Source: Stappia stellulata DSM 5886
GTDB lineage: Bacteria; Pseudomonadota; Alphaproteobacteria; Rhizobiales; Stappiaceae
DNA length: 64,000 bases
Assembly: GCF_000423705.1 (NCBI RefSeq)
Contig: NZ_AUIM01000004.1
Coordinates: forward strand, 62,001-126,000
Direction: 5' to 3'
Shown: positions 8,117-17,400 of the stretch, piece by piece
How the letters are laid out: each line of letters begins with the position of its first letter
Position numbering within the stretch: position 1 is the first letter of the stretch
Position numbers and translations under genes: made by a program
Notes under the pieces: generated by a model
Databases searched by the model: none
What the model was told of the DNA's origin: nothing
What the model saw: the letters and a program-made list of their open reading frames with translations, nothing else

Positions 8117-8707
8117 TCAGCGCTTGACGACGACCTTCGCCCCGATGTTGATCTTGTCATAGAGGTGCTTGACGTCGTCGTTGGCCATGCGGATGCAGCC
8201 GGACGAGACCGCGGTGCCGATGGTCCAGGGCTCGTTGGAGCCGTGGATGCGGTAGAGCGTGTTGCCGAGATACAGGGCGCGCGCGCCCAGCGGGTTGTTC
8301 GGTCCTCCCGGCATATGGGCGGGAAGGATGCGGCCCTTGCGGCGTTCGCGGGCACGCATCTGCGGCGGCGGCGTCCAGCCCGGCCACTCGGCCTTGCGGC
8401 TGATGCGCTGGGTGCCGGCCCACTGGAACCCCTCGCGGCCGACGCCGATGCCGTATTTCATGGCGCGACCGTTCCCCAGCACATGGTAGAGGCGGCGTTC
8501 GCTGGTGTCGATGATGACGGTGCCGGGCTTGTACGGCCCGTCATATCGCACGCGCTTGCGCGGGATCGGCGACTTCCCGCTCGGCACACCATGCGCAGTG
8601 TAGTCGATCCACTGTTTGGTCGCCGGGTCGAAGTAACGCGCGGCGAGGGTCGGTGTGGCGATGACCGCCGCAGCCACGGTTATTGCTAGCAAACGAAATA
8701 AACGCAT
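8117..8707 (-). CDS. L,D-transpeptidase (YkuD/ErfK family), secreted
   Basis: A 196-residue periplasmic peptidoglycan L,D-transpeptidase. It has a Sec signal peptide (about residues 1-22, ending TPTLAA), then the YkuD domain: YKPGTVIIDTSERRLY, a GREGFQWAG strand, H155 (RIHGSNEP) and catalytic C171 (SSGCIRM). Start ATG 8707 has GGGGA eight bases upstream. It is closely similar in layout to the enzyme at 6779-7471, with the cytochrome c gene between them. It has its own downstream terminator and is read from the 190-bp gap after the fumarase gene. Confidence 0.94.
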   Translation of the reverse strand: MRLFRLLAITVAAAVIATPTLAARYFDPATKQWIDYTAHGVPSGKSPIPRKRVRYDGPYKPGTVIIDTSERRLYHVLGNGRAMKYGIGVGREGFQWAGTQRISRKAEWPGWTPPPQMRARERRKGRILPAHMPGGPNNPLGARALYLGNTLYRIHGSNEPWTIGTAVSSGCIRMANDDVKHLYDKINIGAKVVVKR

Positions 8708-8897
8708 TTCAAGATCCCCATCCGGTGGTCAAGCAAACCATCCTTCCAACGGCCGGCGGCCTGTTGACAGTATTCGGTATTGTCCCTTGCAAAGCGGTTA
8801 ATGCAAAGGGGCGTGGAGGCACAACTGTAGCCAGATTTTGGTATGGAGCCGTGACCGGGATCACAACCTTGTGAGGATGCCTCCCGGTGCGAACCGC

Positions 8898-10532
8898 TCA
8901 ACCGAGATTGAGTTCCTTGAAGAAGTCGTTGCCCTTGTCGTCGATCACGATGAAGGCGGGGAAGTCCTCGACTTCGATTCGCCAGATCGCTTCCATGCCG
9001 AGTTCCTCGAACTCGACGACCTCGACCTTCTTGATGCAGTCCTGGGCAAGACGCGCGGCCGGTCCGCCGATGGACCCCAGGTAAAACCCGCCATGCGCCT
9101 GGCAGGCCCGGCGCACCTGGGCGGAGCGGTTGCCCTTCGCGAGCATCACCATCGATCCGCCGGCGGCCTGGAACTGGTCGACATAGGCATCCATCCGCCC
9201 CGCTGTTGTCGGGCCGAACGATCCGGACGCATAACCTTCCGGCGTTTTGGCGGGGCCTGCGTAGTAGATCGGGTGGTTCTTGAAATAGTCGGGAAGCGGC
9301 TCGCCGGCCTCAAGCCGCGCGCGCAGCTTGGCATGGGCCAGATCCCGCGCGACGATCACGGGGCCGGTGAGCGACAGCCGTGTCTTCGTCGGATGGCGCG
9401 ACAGTTCCTCGAGGATCTCCGGCATCGGCCGGGTGAGGTCGACCTTCACCACGTGGTCGGACAGGGTCTCGTCGGTCACTTCCGGCAGATACTTGACCGG
9501 CTCGCGCTCAAGCTCCTCCAGGAAGATCCCGTCCTTGGTGATCTTGCCGAGCGCCTGGCGGTCGGCGGAGCAGGAGACGCCGATGCCGATCGGCAACGAG
9601 GCGCCGTGCCGCGGCAGGCGGATCACCCGCACATCGTGGCAGAAGTATTTGCCGCCGAACTGCGCACCGACGCCGGTGTCCTGCGTCAGCTTGTGGATCT
9701 GCGCTTCCATCTCGTGATCGCGGAAGGCGTGGCCGAGCTCCGAGCCGGCATCGGGAAGTCCGTCCAGGTAGCGGGCGGAGGCGAGCTTCACGGTTTTCAG
9801 CGTCATTTCCGCGGAGGTGCCGCCGATGACGATGGCCAGATGATAGGGCGGGCAGGCGGCGGTGCCGAGCGTCAGGATCTTTTCCTTGATGAAGTCGATC
9901 AGTCGTTCCGGGGTCAGCAGCGAGGGTGTGCCCTGATAGAGAAACGTCTTGTTGGCCGAGCCGCCGCCCTTCGCCATGAACAGGAACTTGTAGGCGTCCT
10001 CGCCCTCGCTGTAGAGCTCGACCTGGGCCGGCATGTTGTTGGAGGTGTTCTTCTCCTCGAACATGGAAATCGGTGCGAGCTGCGAATAGCGCAGGTTCTT
10101 TTTGAAGTAGGCGTCGCGCGCGCCTTCCGCCAGTTTCGCCTCGTCGCTGCCGTCGGTCCAGACCCGGCGCCCCTTCTTGCCCATGACGATGGCGGTGCCG
10201 GTGTCCTGGCACATCGGCAAAACGCCATGCGCGGAGATGTTTGCGTTCTTCAGCAGGTCGAAGGCGACGAATTTGTCGTTTTCCGTCGCTTCCGGGTCAT
10301 CCAGGATTTTGCGCAGCTGCGCCAGATGCCCGGGCCGCAGGAAATGGTTGATGTCGGCGAAGGCCGCCTCGGCCAGAAGCCGCATGCCCTCCGGTTCGAC
10401 CACCAGAACATCCTCGCCGTTGAACCGGTCCACGCGCACGTGATCGCCGGAAAGCTTGCGATAGGGCGTTGCGTCTTCCTGAAGCGGAAAGAGGGACGCA
10501 TGGCGATAGGCGGGGGTTTCTTGTTCGGACAT
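8898..10532 (-). CDS. fumA: class I fumarate hydratase (iron-sulfur)
   Basis: An oxygen-sensitive [4Fe-4S] fumarase that hydrates fumarate to L-malate in the citric acid cycle. It has 544 residues, the full length of FumA/FumB-type enzymes with fused alpha and beta parts. The cluster cysteines are C108 (PMCQDTGTA), C227 (TAACPPYHL) and C321 (GVSCSADRQ). The C-terminal beta part has the [12 protein letters not shown] motif. ATG 10532 is preceded by an in-frame GTG (10535). It is monocistronic by spacing: 112 bp to the upstream yceI gene and 190 bp to the downstream one. Confidence 0.96.
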   Translation of the reverse strand: MSEQETPAYRHASLFPLQEDATPYRKLSGDHVRVDRFNGEDVLVVEPEGMRLLAEAAFADINHFLRPGHLAQLRKILDDPEATENDKFVAFDLLKNANISAHGVLPMCQDTGTAIVMGKKGRRVWTDGSDEAKLAEGARDAYFKKNLRYSQLAPISMFEEKNTSNNMPAQVELYSEGEDAYKFLFMAKGGGSANKTFLYQGTPSLLTPERLIDFIKEKILTLGTAACPPYHLAIVIGGTSAEMTLKTVKLASARYLDGLPDAGSELGHAFRDHEMEAQIHKLTQDTGVGAQFGGKYFCHDVRVIRLPRHGASLPIGIGVSCSADRQALGKITKDGIFLEELEREPVKYLPEVTDETLSDHVVKVDLTRPMPEILEELSRHPTKTRLSLTGPVIVARDLAHAKLRARLEAGEPLPDYFKNHPIYYAGPAKTPEGYASGSFGPTTAGRMDAYVDQFQAAGGSMVMLAKGNRSAQVRRACQAHGGFYLGSIGGPAARLAQDCIKKVEVVEFEELGMEAIWRIEVEDFPAFIVIDDKGNDFFKELNLG

Positions 10533-10644
10533 CACGGATCTCGACCTGCATCAGGGGGAAAAGGATGCCGCCTTTTACGCTATTCGGCCAGCCCGCGCCA
10601 AGGGATACGCCGGATAGATTTGGGATGGCCGCGCGCCCCTGAAG

Positions 10645-11208
10645 TCAGCGCGTTGCCGTGATGTCGATGTTCACGGTCACGGGGTCGGCAACGGCCGGCG
10701 GCGACACGTCCGTCCCCACGCCAAAGACCAGACGGGCGAGCGACACGCTTGCCTGCGCGTGCGCCGAATCCCCGTCGATGGCGAGGGTGAAGGGGAGGGT
10801 GAACGGTTCGCTCTTGCCCTTGATGGTCAAGGTGCCGCGCGCTTCATAGGCGTTGTCACCGGTCGAGACGATGTCGCTGGAGGTGAATGTCGCCTCGGGA
10901 AAGCTGGAGGCGGCGAACCAGGCGGCGCCGGGCAGGGTCTGGTCGACCTGCGACTGGCCGGTTTGCGCGGAACCCGGCCGGACGGTCGCGGAAATCGTCG
11001 CCGCGTCGAGCGCGTCCAGGTCGAGCGTGATGTCTGCGCTCCAATCCTGAAAGCGCCCCTCGAGCGGCGCGCCGTTTTGCTGCGCGACAAAGTTCACGGA
11101 ACTGGCATCCTTGTCCACGGACCAGGTCGTCGCGGATGCGGGGGGGACGGCAACCGTCAGCAGCGCGGTCGCGGCGGCGAGCCGTTTGAGCGTCGAAAAG
11201 CGGGACAT
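10645..11208 (-). CDS. YceI family periplasmic protein (second copy)
   Basis: A 187-residue secreted lipocalin-like YceI protein; the family binds polyisoprenoids such as ubiquinone precursors in a beta-barrel. Signal peptide about residues 1-28 (LLTVAVPPASA). The mature part has the YceI pattern: WSVDKDASSVNFVAQ, GRFQDWSADITLD, ASSFPEATFTSSDI and GTLTIKGKSEPFTLPF. ATG 11208 has AGGAG upstream. It is the last gene of the yceI - cytochrome b561 - yceI operon, 45 bp after the b561 stop. It is divergent in sequence from the first copy at 11926. Confidence 0.9.
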   Translation of the reverse strand: MSRFSTLKRLAAATALLTVAVPPASATTWSVDKDASSVNFVAQQNGAPLEGRFQDWSADITLDLDALDAATISATVRPGSAQTGQSQVDQTLPGAAWFAASSFPEATFTSSDIVSTGDNAYEARGTLTIKGKSEPFTLPFTLAIDGDSAHAQASVSLARLVFGVGTDVSPPAVADPVTVNIDITATR

Positions 11209-11253
11209 GACGTCTCCTGTTGTGGGTGGGCCGTTTGCGCCTGAGCGCAACCT

Positions 11254-11853
11254 TCAGCCTCGCCGGGCCGGTTTGGCGCGGGCGGGCCCCGTCGAAACGA
11301 TTCGTTTCAGGATTGTGTCGCGGTTGAGGAAGTGATGCTTGAGCGCCGCCGCGACATGGGCCGCGACGAGGCCAAGCAGCACAAACCCGAGAAGCTCGTG
11401 CACCTCTTTCAGGAATTCCTCCGCCTGCGCCTTGGTTCCCAACACCTCAGGTACGGGCAGATGCGGAACCGGGATCACGTCGAAGAGCACGGTCGGAATG
11501 CCCCAGGGCGATGCGGAAACCATCAGCCAGCCCGAGATCGGAAGGGCGAACAGAACGGCGTAAAGTCCGGCGTGGCTCAGATGCGCGACGATGCGTTGAT
11601 AGGCGGGCATGTCGGCGGGAAGCGCCGGCGATGGATTGACAAGGCGCCACAGGAGGCGGAGCGCGGCCAGCGCAAGCACGACGAAGCCGAAGGACTTGTG
11701 CCACTGGTAGATGGCAAAAGTGTCCGGGGCCGTCGGGTCGAGGCCGGTCATGTATTTTCCGACCGCGAACAGGCCGATCATCAGCGCGGCCATGATCCAG
11801 TGAAAGGCAATGGCGGCGCTGCCATAGCCTGTGGACGTATTGCGTATCTGCAT
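11254..11853 (-). CDS. cytochrome b561 (CybB family)
   Basis: A di-haem b membrane cytochrome, about 199 residues with four helices: the AFHWIMAALMIGLF helix, then IYQWHKSFGFVVLALA, HAGLYAVLFALPISGWL and VHELLGFVLLGLVAAHVA. The histidines in helices 1, 2 and 4 are the expected haem ligands. In Escherichia coli a b561 homologue is also encoded next to yceI, and such proteins can oxidise membrane quinol. Three ATG codons are in frame (11865, 11856, 11853). I use 11853, six bases after GGAG; 11865 is the longest version. It sits between two yceI genes in one operon. Confidence 0.9.
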   Translation of the reverse strand: MQIRNTSTGYGSAAIAFHWIMAALMIGLFAVGKYMTGLDPTAPDTFAIYQWHKSFGFVVLALAALRLLWRLVNPSPALPADMPAYQRIVAHLSHAGLYAVLFALPISGWLMVSASPWGIPTVLFDVIPVPHLPVPEVLGTKAQAEEFLKEVHELLGFVLLGLVAAHVAAALKHHFLNRDTILKRIVSTGPARAKPARRG

Positions 11854-11925
11854 CATGGTCTCCATGGGCCGGGTCCCGGTCCGGACACGCGGTCGGGGTC
11901 GCGCCGCGTGTCCGGTGAGGCGGGC

Positions 11926-12504
11926 CTACTTGGCCTGAAGCGCTTCCGCGCTGAAGGAGATCGTCACTTCGTCTCCGACATAAGGCACAAACATGTCCAT
12001 TCCATAGTCGGTGCGCTTCACCACGGTCGTGGCGTCGAGGCCGACGGCCGGCGTCTTTTCCATCGGATGTTCGCCCTGGGCGTTCACCGTCACCTCGAAG
12101 GTCGTCGGCTTGGTGATGCCCTTGATCGTGAGATCGCCGGTCACCGCGAGCGTGTTGTCGCCGGTCTTCTCGACGCTGGTGGAGGTGAAGGTCGCGGTCG
12201 GATGCGCGGCAACCCCGAAGAAGTCGGCGCTCTTGAGGTGCTTGTCGCGCTCCGCCCAGAAGGTGTCGAGGCTGGTGACGTCGACGGTCATGTTGATGCT
12301 GGAATTGGCTGGCGTGTCGAGATCGATCTGCAAGTCACCGTCCCAGTCGCCGAAGCGCCCGTCGGTCGTGGAATAGCCGAGGTGATCGTAGGAAAATGCG
12401 AGATTGGCGTGCGACTTGTCGAACTCGTAGGCGACCGGCTCGGCCACGAGCGGTGTGGCGAACAACAGCGCCGCCACGGTGGCAGCGGTACGGAACTTGA
12501 TCAT
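11926..12504 (-). CDS. YceI family periplasmic protein (first copy)
   Basis: A 192-residue secreted YceI lipocalin. Signal peptide about residues 1-21 (ALLFATPLVAEP). Mature motifs: YEFDKSHANLAFSYDHLGYS, GRFGDWDGDLQIDLD, a LKSADFFGVAAHPTATFTS helix-strand and GDLTIKGITKPTTFEV, which is the canonical YceI order and closer to the family consensus than the copy at 10645. ATG 12504 has GAGGG upstream. It is the first gene of the operon; its promoter must lie in the 282-bp gap before the plus-strand glutathione transferase. Confidence 0.93.
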   Translation of the reverse strand: MIKFRTAATVAALLFATPLVAEPVAYEFDKSHANLAFSYDHLGYSTTDGRFGDWDGDLQIDLDTPANSSINMTVDVTSLDTFWAERDKHLKSADFFGVAAHPTATFTSTSVEKTGDNTLAVTGDLTIKGITKPTTFEVTVNAQGEHPMEKTPAVGLDATTVVKRTDYGMDMFVPYVGDEVTISFSAEALQAK

Positions 12505-12786
12505 GAGAACCCTCTTGAAGGTCGTGTCTTGGCGGAAACCGCAATCGCGGTGGCGTCGTCAACAGATCGTCCGTGCGTAAGGGATCATCAAGCACGTGAT
12601 GTTGAATTCACTGTCCAATCAGCGTGAACAGTCGCGCTGAAATTCTCGGCAATGTATGACAAGGGTATGACAGACCGGTCCTGGCGGTGCAATTCGGATG
12701 GGCGATGCAATCGGCTTGAATGGTCGGCAGGACTGTGTCGAAATGGCAAGACGACGCGTCAGAAGCGCCATGGCAGAGAGGCGGCA
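12505..12786. other. 282-bp divergent intergenic region
   Basis: It separates yceI (minus) from a glutathione transferase (plus) and is richer in A+T around 12590-12670 than its flanks. It contains an inverted repeat TTCAC-N12-GTGAA at 12607-12628, listed separately. I see no convincing sigma-70 -35/-10 pair, tRNA or small open reading frame with a ribosome site. Confidence 0.5.
12607..12628. promoter_or_regulatory. possible operator: inverted repeat TTCAC-N12-GTGAA
   Basis: Five-base arms (12607-12611 and 12624-12628) in an AT-rich patch between divergent genes, 103 bp from the yceI start and 159 bp from the glutathione transferase start. The spacing suits a dimeric regulator, but arms of this length occur by chance; no cognate regulator gene is adjacent. 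Confidence 0.25.
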
Positions 12787-13419
12787 ATGATCGATCTGTA
12801 CACGTGGACCACCCCGAACGGGCGCAAGGTCTCCATCATGCTGGAGGAGTGCGAGCTTCCCTACACGGTGTTTCCCGTGGACATTCTGAACAGCGAGCAG
12901 TACCGGCCGAATTTTCTTCATATCTCGCCCAACGGCAAGATCCCGGCGATCGTCGACCGGGAGGCCGGTGTCAGCCTGATGGAATCCGGCGCGATCCTGC
13001 TGTATCTGGCCGACAAGGCCGGACGTTTCCTGCCGGGCGAGGGGCCTGAAAGGCTTCGGGTGATCGAATGGTTGATGTGGCAAATGGGCGGCTTTGGCCC
13101 GATGCTCGGCCAGGCGCATCATTTTCTGCATTTCAATCCCGGCAAGGCAGCCTATGCGGAAGATCGTTATGCCAGGGAAGCCCGCCGCCTCTACGGCGTG
13201 CTCGACAAGCAACTGAGCGAGCATGAGTTCGTCGCCGGCGATTATTCGATTGCCGACATTGCCATCTGGCCGTGGGCGAGCCGCTTCGAATGGCAGGGCG
13301 TGGACCTCAACGCCTTTGCGAATGTGCGGCGATGGTATCTGGATGTCGCCGACCGCCCCGCGGTCAGGCGCGGTTATGACGTTCCCGCGGTCGGCGCGGA
13401 GATCCCGACGCCCGACTGA
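12787..13419 (+). CDS. glutathione S-transferase family protein (Nu-class-like)
   Basis: A 210-residue soluble transferase. It has a thioredoxin-fold N-terminus (YTWTTPNGRKVSIMLEE, SPNGKIPAIVD, ESGAILLYLADK) and an all-helical C-terminus (WLMWQMGGFGPMLGQAHHF). TPNGRKV near the N-terminus and the double glutathione site pattern resemble YfcG/YghU (Nu class), which reduce disulfides with glutathione. ATG 12787 has AGAGAGG five bases upstream. It is convergent with a second member of the same subfamily at 13516. Confidence 0.92.
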   Translation: MIDLYTWTTPNGRKVSIMLEECELPYTVFPVDILNSEQYRPNFLHISPNGKIPAIVDREAGVSLMESGAILLYLADKAGRFLPGEGPERLRVIEWLMWQMGGFGPMLGQAHHFLHFNPGKAAYAEDRYAREARRLYGVLDKQLSEHEFVAGDYSIADIAIWPWASRFEWQGVDLNAFANVRRWYLDVADRPAVRRGYDVPAVGAEIPTPD

Positions 13420-13515
13420 CGCCCCCGTGCAGCCGCGCGAATACGGATTGCGTTTCGCATCCGCGCGGCATTGGTTCGGGGTTTTCCCTTTGGGCGACCG
13501 ATGCGCCGGTCCCGC

Positions 13516-14214
13516 TCAGACCGGGATGGTGAGACCGCGCTCGAAGGCCGGCCGCTCCAGGCAGCTCTTCATCCAGCGCTGGACATTGGCCGACCTGTCG
13601 AGGCCGGAAATCTCGCCGGCTTCGTAGAAGCCGCCAAGTGTCCGAAGCCAGGGCACGATCGCGATATCGGCAACGGTGTACTCATCGTCCATGATGTAGG
13701 CACGGCCCTCCAGATGCCTTTCGAGAACGCCAAGCAACCGTTTGGTCTCGTTGAGATAGCGCTCGCGCGGGTAGGGGTCTTCGACCTTGTCGGCCGCGAA
13801 CTTGTGGAAATGGCCGAACTGCCCGAACATCGGTCCGATGCCGCCCATCTGGAACATCAGCCATTGCAGGCACGCATAGCGGCGACGCGGATCCGCCGGC
13901 AGGAGGCGCCCGGTCTTTTCCGCCAGATAGATCAGAATCGCGCCGCTTTCGAACAGACCGAGCGGCGTGCCGTCCGGGCCGTCGGGATCGATGATCGCGG
14001 GGATCTTGTTGTTGGGATTGAGCGACAGAAATTCCGGCGTCGTCTGGTCGTCGCTGTCGAACGACACGCGATGGGCCTCATAGGGGAGGCCGAGCTCCTC
14101 CAGCGCGACCGAGACCTTGATGCCGTTCGGTGTGGGGAGGGAATAGAGCTGGATGCGGTCGGGCATGGTCGCCGGCCAGCGGGCAGTGATCGGAAAGGTG
14201 CTCAGGTCCGGCAT
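13516..14214 (-). CDS. glutathione S-transferase family protein (Nu-class-like, longer)
   Basis: A 232-residue relative of the neighbouring transferase: YSLPTPNGIKVSVALEE, LNPNNKIPAIID, ESGAILIYLAEKTGRLLP and WLMFQMGGIGPMFGQFGHF. It has a 17-residue N-terminal extension and a DPDGPDG insert not present in the other copy, which is the YghU-like arrangement. ATG 14214 has AGGAG six bases upstream. The 96 bp between the two convergent stops has an imperfect hairpin (about 13433-13470) but no T tract. The substrate is unknown. Confidence 0.92.
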   Translation of the reverse strand: MPDLSTFPITARWPATMPDRIQLYSLPTPNGIKVSVALEELGLPYEAHRVSFDSDDQTTPEFLSLNPNNKIPAIIDPDGPDGTPLGLFESGAILIYLAEKTGRLLPADPRRRYACLQWLMFQMGGIGPMFGQFGHFHKFAADKVEDPYPRERYLNETKRLLGVLERHLEGRAYIMDDEYTVADIAIVPWLRTLGGFYEAGEISGLDRSANVQRWMKSCLERPAFERGLTIPV

Positions 14215-14418
14215 GAGGATCTCCTGTCTTGAGTGCGGACGTCTGCCTCTGGTTAGGCGAACGGGCGGGTGGTGTCTTCCGAAACATTTTTGAACGCGAC
14301 GCGGCCGCGCGGGCGCGACGAACGGACAGATGCGTGCGGCGCCGATTTGTGATTGTCTCGTCTGGTTGAGCGAGCGTGCACCCCGCGTGGCGGACCCGGC
14401 AAAGGAGCGTCTCCGACA

Positions 14419-17400
14419 ATGCCTTCAGCATCCCCCGGTCAAAGGCTGCGTGCAGGCGTGTTGATCGTTGGCGTCTTGGCGTTATGCGCGAGTGCGGTAT
14501 TCGTGGTGGTCGACCACATGCGCGCCGACTACGTCAACGAGGCGATCCAGGTACTCGAAGCGCAAGCCGACCTCGTCGAGCGTCACGGTCTCTATCACAG
14601 CGTCGTGCGTTCGCAGGGCGAAAGCATGCCCTCAAGGCCGGGACGGGCGGGGTCCGACCGGGACGCTCAGAGCGCCGACATCGACATGAGCCTCTCGATT
14701 GTGCCGCCCAATGGCGCGCTTGATCCCTCGGATCCGATCGATTTCGCCTTCGATGCGCGAATTGCGCTGTTTGACGAAAGTCGGTCGATGCATGCGCAAA
14801 GCATGACGCGCGAAGACGGCATCGACCTGCTTGTGGCTCTTCCGCTGGTCCACGATCGACAATGCCTTGCCTGTCATTCCCCTGACGGGATGGCGGCAAA
14901 TCAGCCACCCGGAATGGACTGGCAGCAGGACAGTGCCGGCGCGATGCTCATCGCCAGCGCGCGGATCGACGCGCACACCCTGCGCGCTGAGGACACGATC
15001 GAATTGTCTGCTGTGGCGACCGCGCTTTCGAGCCTGTTCCTGCTGGGCATCCTGTTGAACCGGCAGCGGCAGAAGAACCAGATGGCGCGCTTCATGGCCG
15101 CGGCCGCCCAGGCGGAAGTGCGGCGACTGGAGGATCTGGCGGCGGCCCGGACTCAGGCGCGCGAGCGCGACGCCCGGCTTGCCGCTGTGATCGAGAGCAT
15201 CGGAGAAGGGGTTTTGATCTATGACACCGCCGGATGGATCGAAAGCGCGAACCCCGCTGCGGTCCGGATGTTCGGCAAGGACGGTCGCTCTCTTGTCGGC
15301 CGCTCCGTGGTGTCGCTTTTCGGTTCTTCTGTTGCCGATGGCCCGGTTGCGTCCCACCTGTTTCCCTCGCCGCCCCGACTGGAGACGCCGAACCCGACCG
15401 TCGAGTTCGACGGGCTTGCGCTGGACGGGGACAGCATCCCAGTGGAGGTGGCGGTCAACAGCGTACAAACGGACGACGCGAGGCTCTATGTTGCCGTGGT
15501 GCGCGATATCGCCCGGCGCAAGGAAACGGAACGACAATTGCGGGAAGCGCAGGACCGCTTGCGCGGTGCCATCGAGGCGCTCCCCGATGCCTTCGTGCTC
15601 TACGATGCCGATGACCGTCTCGTTGTCTGCAACCAGCGTTACCGCGATCTCTACGCGCTGAGTGCGGATGTGATCACGCACGGCCTTCGTTTCGAGGAGA
15701 TGCTGCGCCACGGCGTGGCGCTCGGTCAGTATGCCGACGCGCTGGACGATCCCGAGGGCTGGATCGCGGACCGCCTGCGCCTGCATCGCTCCCCGCCGGC
15801 GCGTCCGATCGAGCAACATCTGGGTGACGGGCGCTGGCTGCGTGTGTTCGAGCGGCGGATGCCGGATGGCCAGACGGTCGGGTTTCGCATCGACATTACC
15901 GAACTCAAGCGTCGCGAGGAGGCGCTGCGGCAAAGCGAAGGCCAGTTGCGCGCGGTGGTCGGCGGTGCGCTCGACGCAATCATCGTCATCAATGCAGAGG
16001 ATCATATCCTGGAGTTCAACCCGGCTGCCGAACGGATGTTCGGCTATGTCCGCAGCGATATCGTCGGGGTTGCAGCGGGTGGTTTGCTCGTGCCGGAACG
16101 CCATCGCGCGGCCTATGACGAACAAATCCGCACGATCCTCGAGACGCCCCCATCCGAGACCGAGGGAAAAAGGGTCCAGGCCCGGGCCCTGACGCGCGAC
16201 GGCGATGAACTCCTGATGGAGGTCGGCTTCAACTCGGTGCAAGGAGAAAACGGTCCGGTGATCATCGCGTTCATGCGCGACATCACCGAGGAGCGCAGCA
16301 AGACGCTTGCGCTCGAGGAGGCGCGCTTGCAGGCGGAAGAGGCGGACCGGGCAAAATCCGATTTCCTCGCAATGATGAGCCACGAGATCCGCACACCGCT
16401 CAATGCCGTGCTCGGCCTTCTCGATTTGCTTCTTCACACCCCATTGCAGCCGGACCAGAAGAACCACATCGAAACGGCGCGGGATGCGGCACTCGCCCTG
16501 CTTCAGATCCTCAACGACATCCTCGACTTTTCCCGCCTGGAAGCGCGCCGGCTCGCGTTTTTCGATGCACCATTCGATCCCGGGACGCTGGTGGAGGCCG
16601 TACGCGCGCTGTTCGCGGCCAGGGCCGCGGAAAAAGGGCTGTTTCTCGATGTGACGATTGGCCCGGACGTTCCCGAGGCGCTTGTCGGCGATGCCGGACG
16701 GATCCGGCAGGTGCTGATAAACCTGGTCGCGAATGCGGTGAAATTCACGCAGCACGGCAGCGTGAGCGTAACATTCCGTCTGCGCCACGCAATCGTCGGC
16801 GGAGCGGCGACCCGGGTTCCGATCCTGATCGAGGTTGAAGACACGGGCGTCGGGATTGACAAGAAAGACCCGAAAAAGGTGTTCTCGCGCTTCGTGACCA
16901 GCCGTGAAGGGTCCGGGACGCGCAGCGAAGGCGTGGGGCTGGGATTGGCGATCAGTCTCGAGCTCGTGGAGGGAATGGGCGGAACCCTCTCTCTGGAGCC
17001 GCGTGAGGGGGGCGGAAGCCGTTTCCTCGTAGGCCTCGATCTTGCACGCGCGGACCGCTCGCAAGTCGACGATGGCGAAACCGAACAAAGGGCACCCGAC
17101 TTTCGCGTGCTGCACGGCGCGATGATCCTGCTTGCCGAAGACAATGCGACAAACCGGATGATGGCCGGCAGCCTTCTGGATCGCTGGGGATGTCGTTACC
17201 GTACGGCGGAAACCGGCGAGGAGGTTCTTTCGCAACTGGCGAGGGACGACTTCGACGCGGTCTTGATGGATGTGTCCATGCCGGAGATGGATGGCATCGA
17301 GGCAACGCGGCGCATTCGGGCCGGCGCGGTTGCGCAGGCGGACATACCCATCGTGGCGCTGACCGCGCATGCGCTTGTGGAAGAACGCGACAAGGCGCTG

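Noticed and set aside
8764-8792. TTGACA-containing promoter on the plus strand before the fumarase end
   Set aside because: No acceptable -10 at 16-18 bp and no plus-strand gene downstream.
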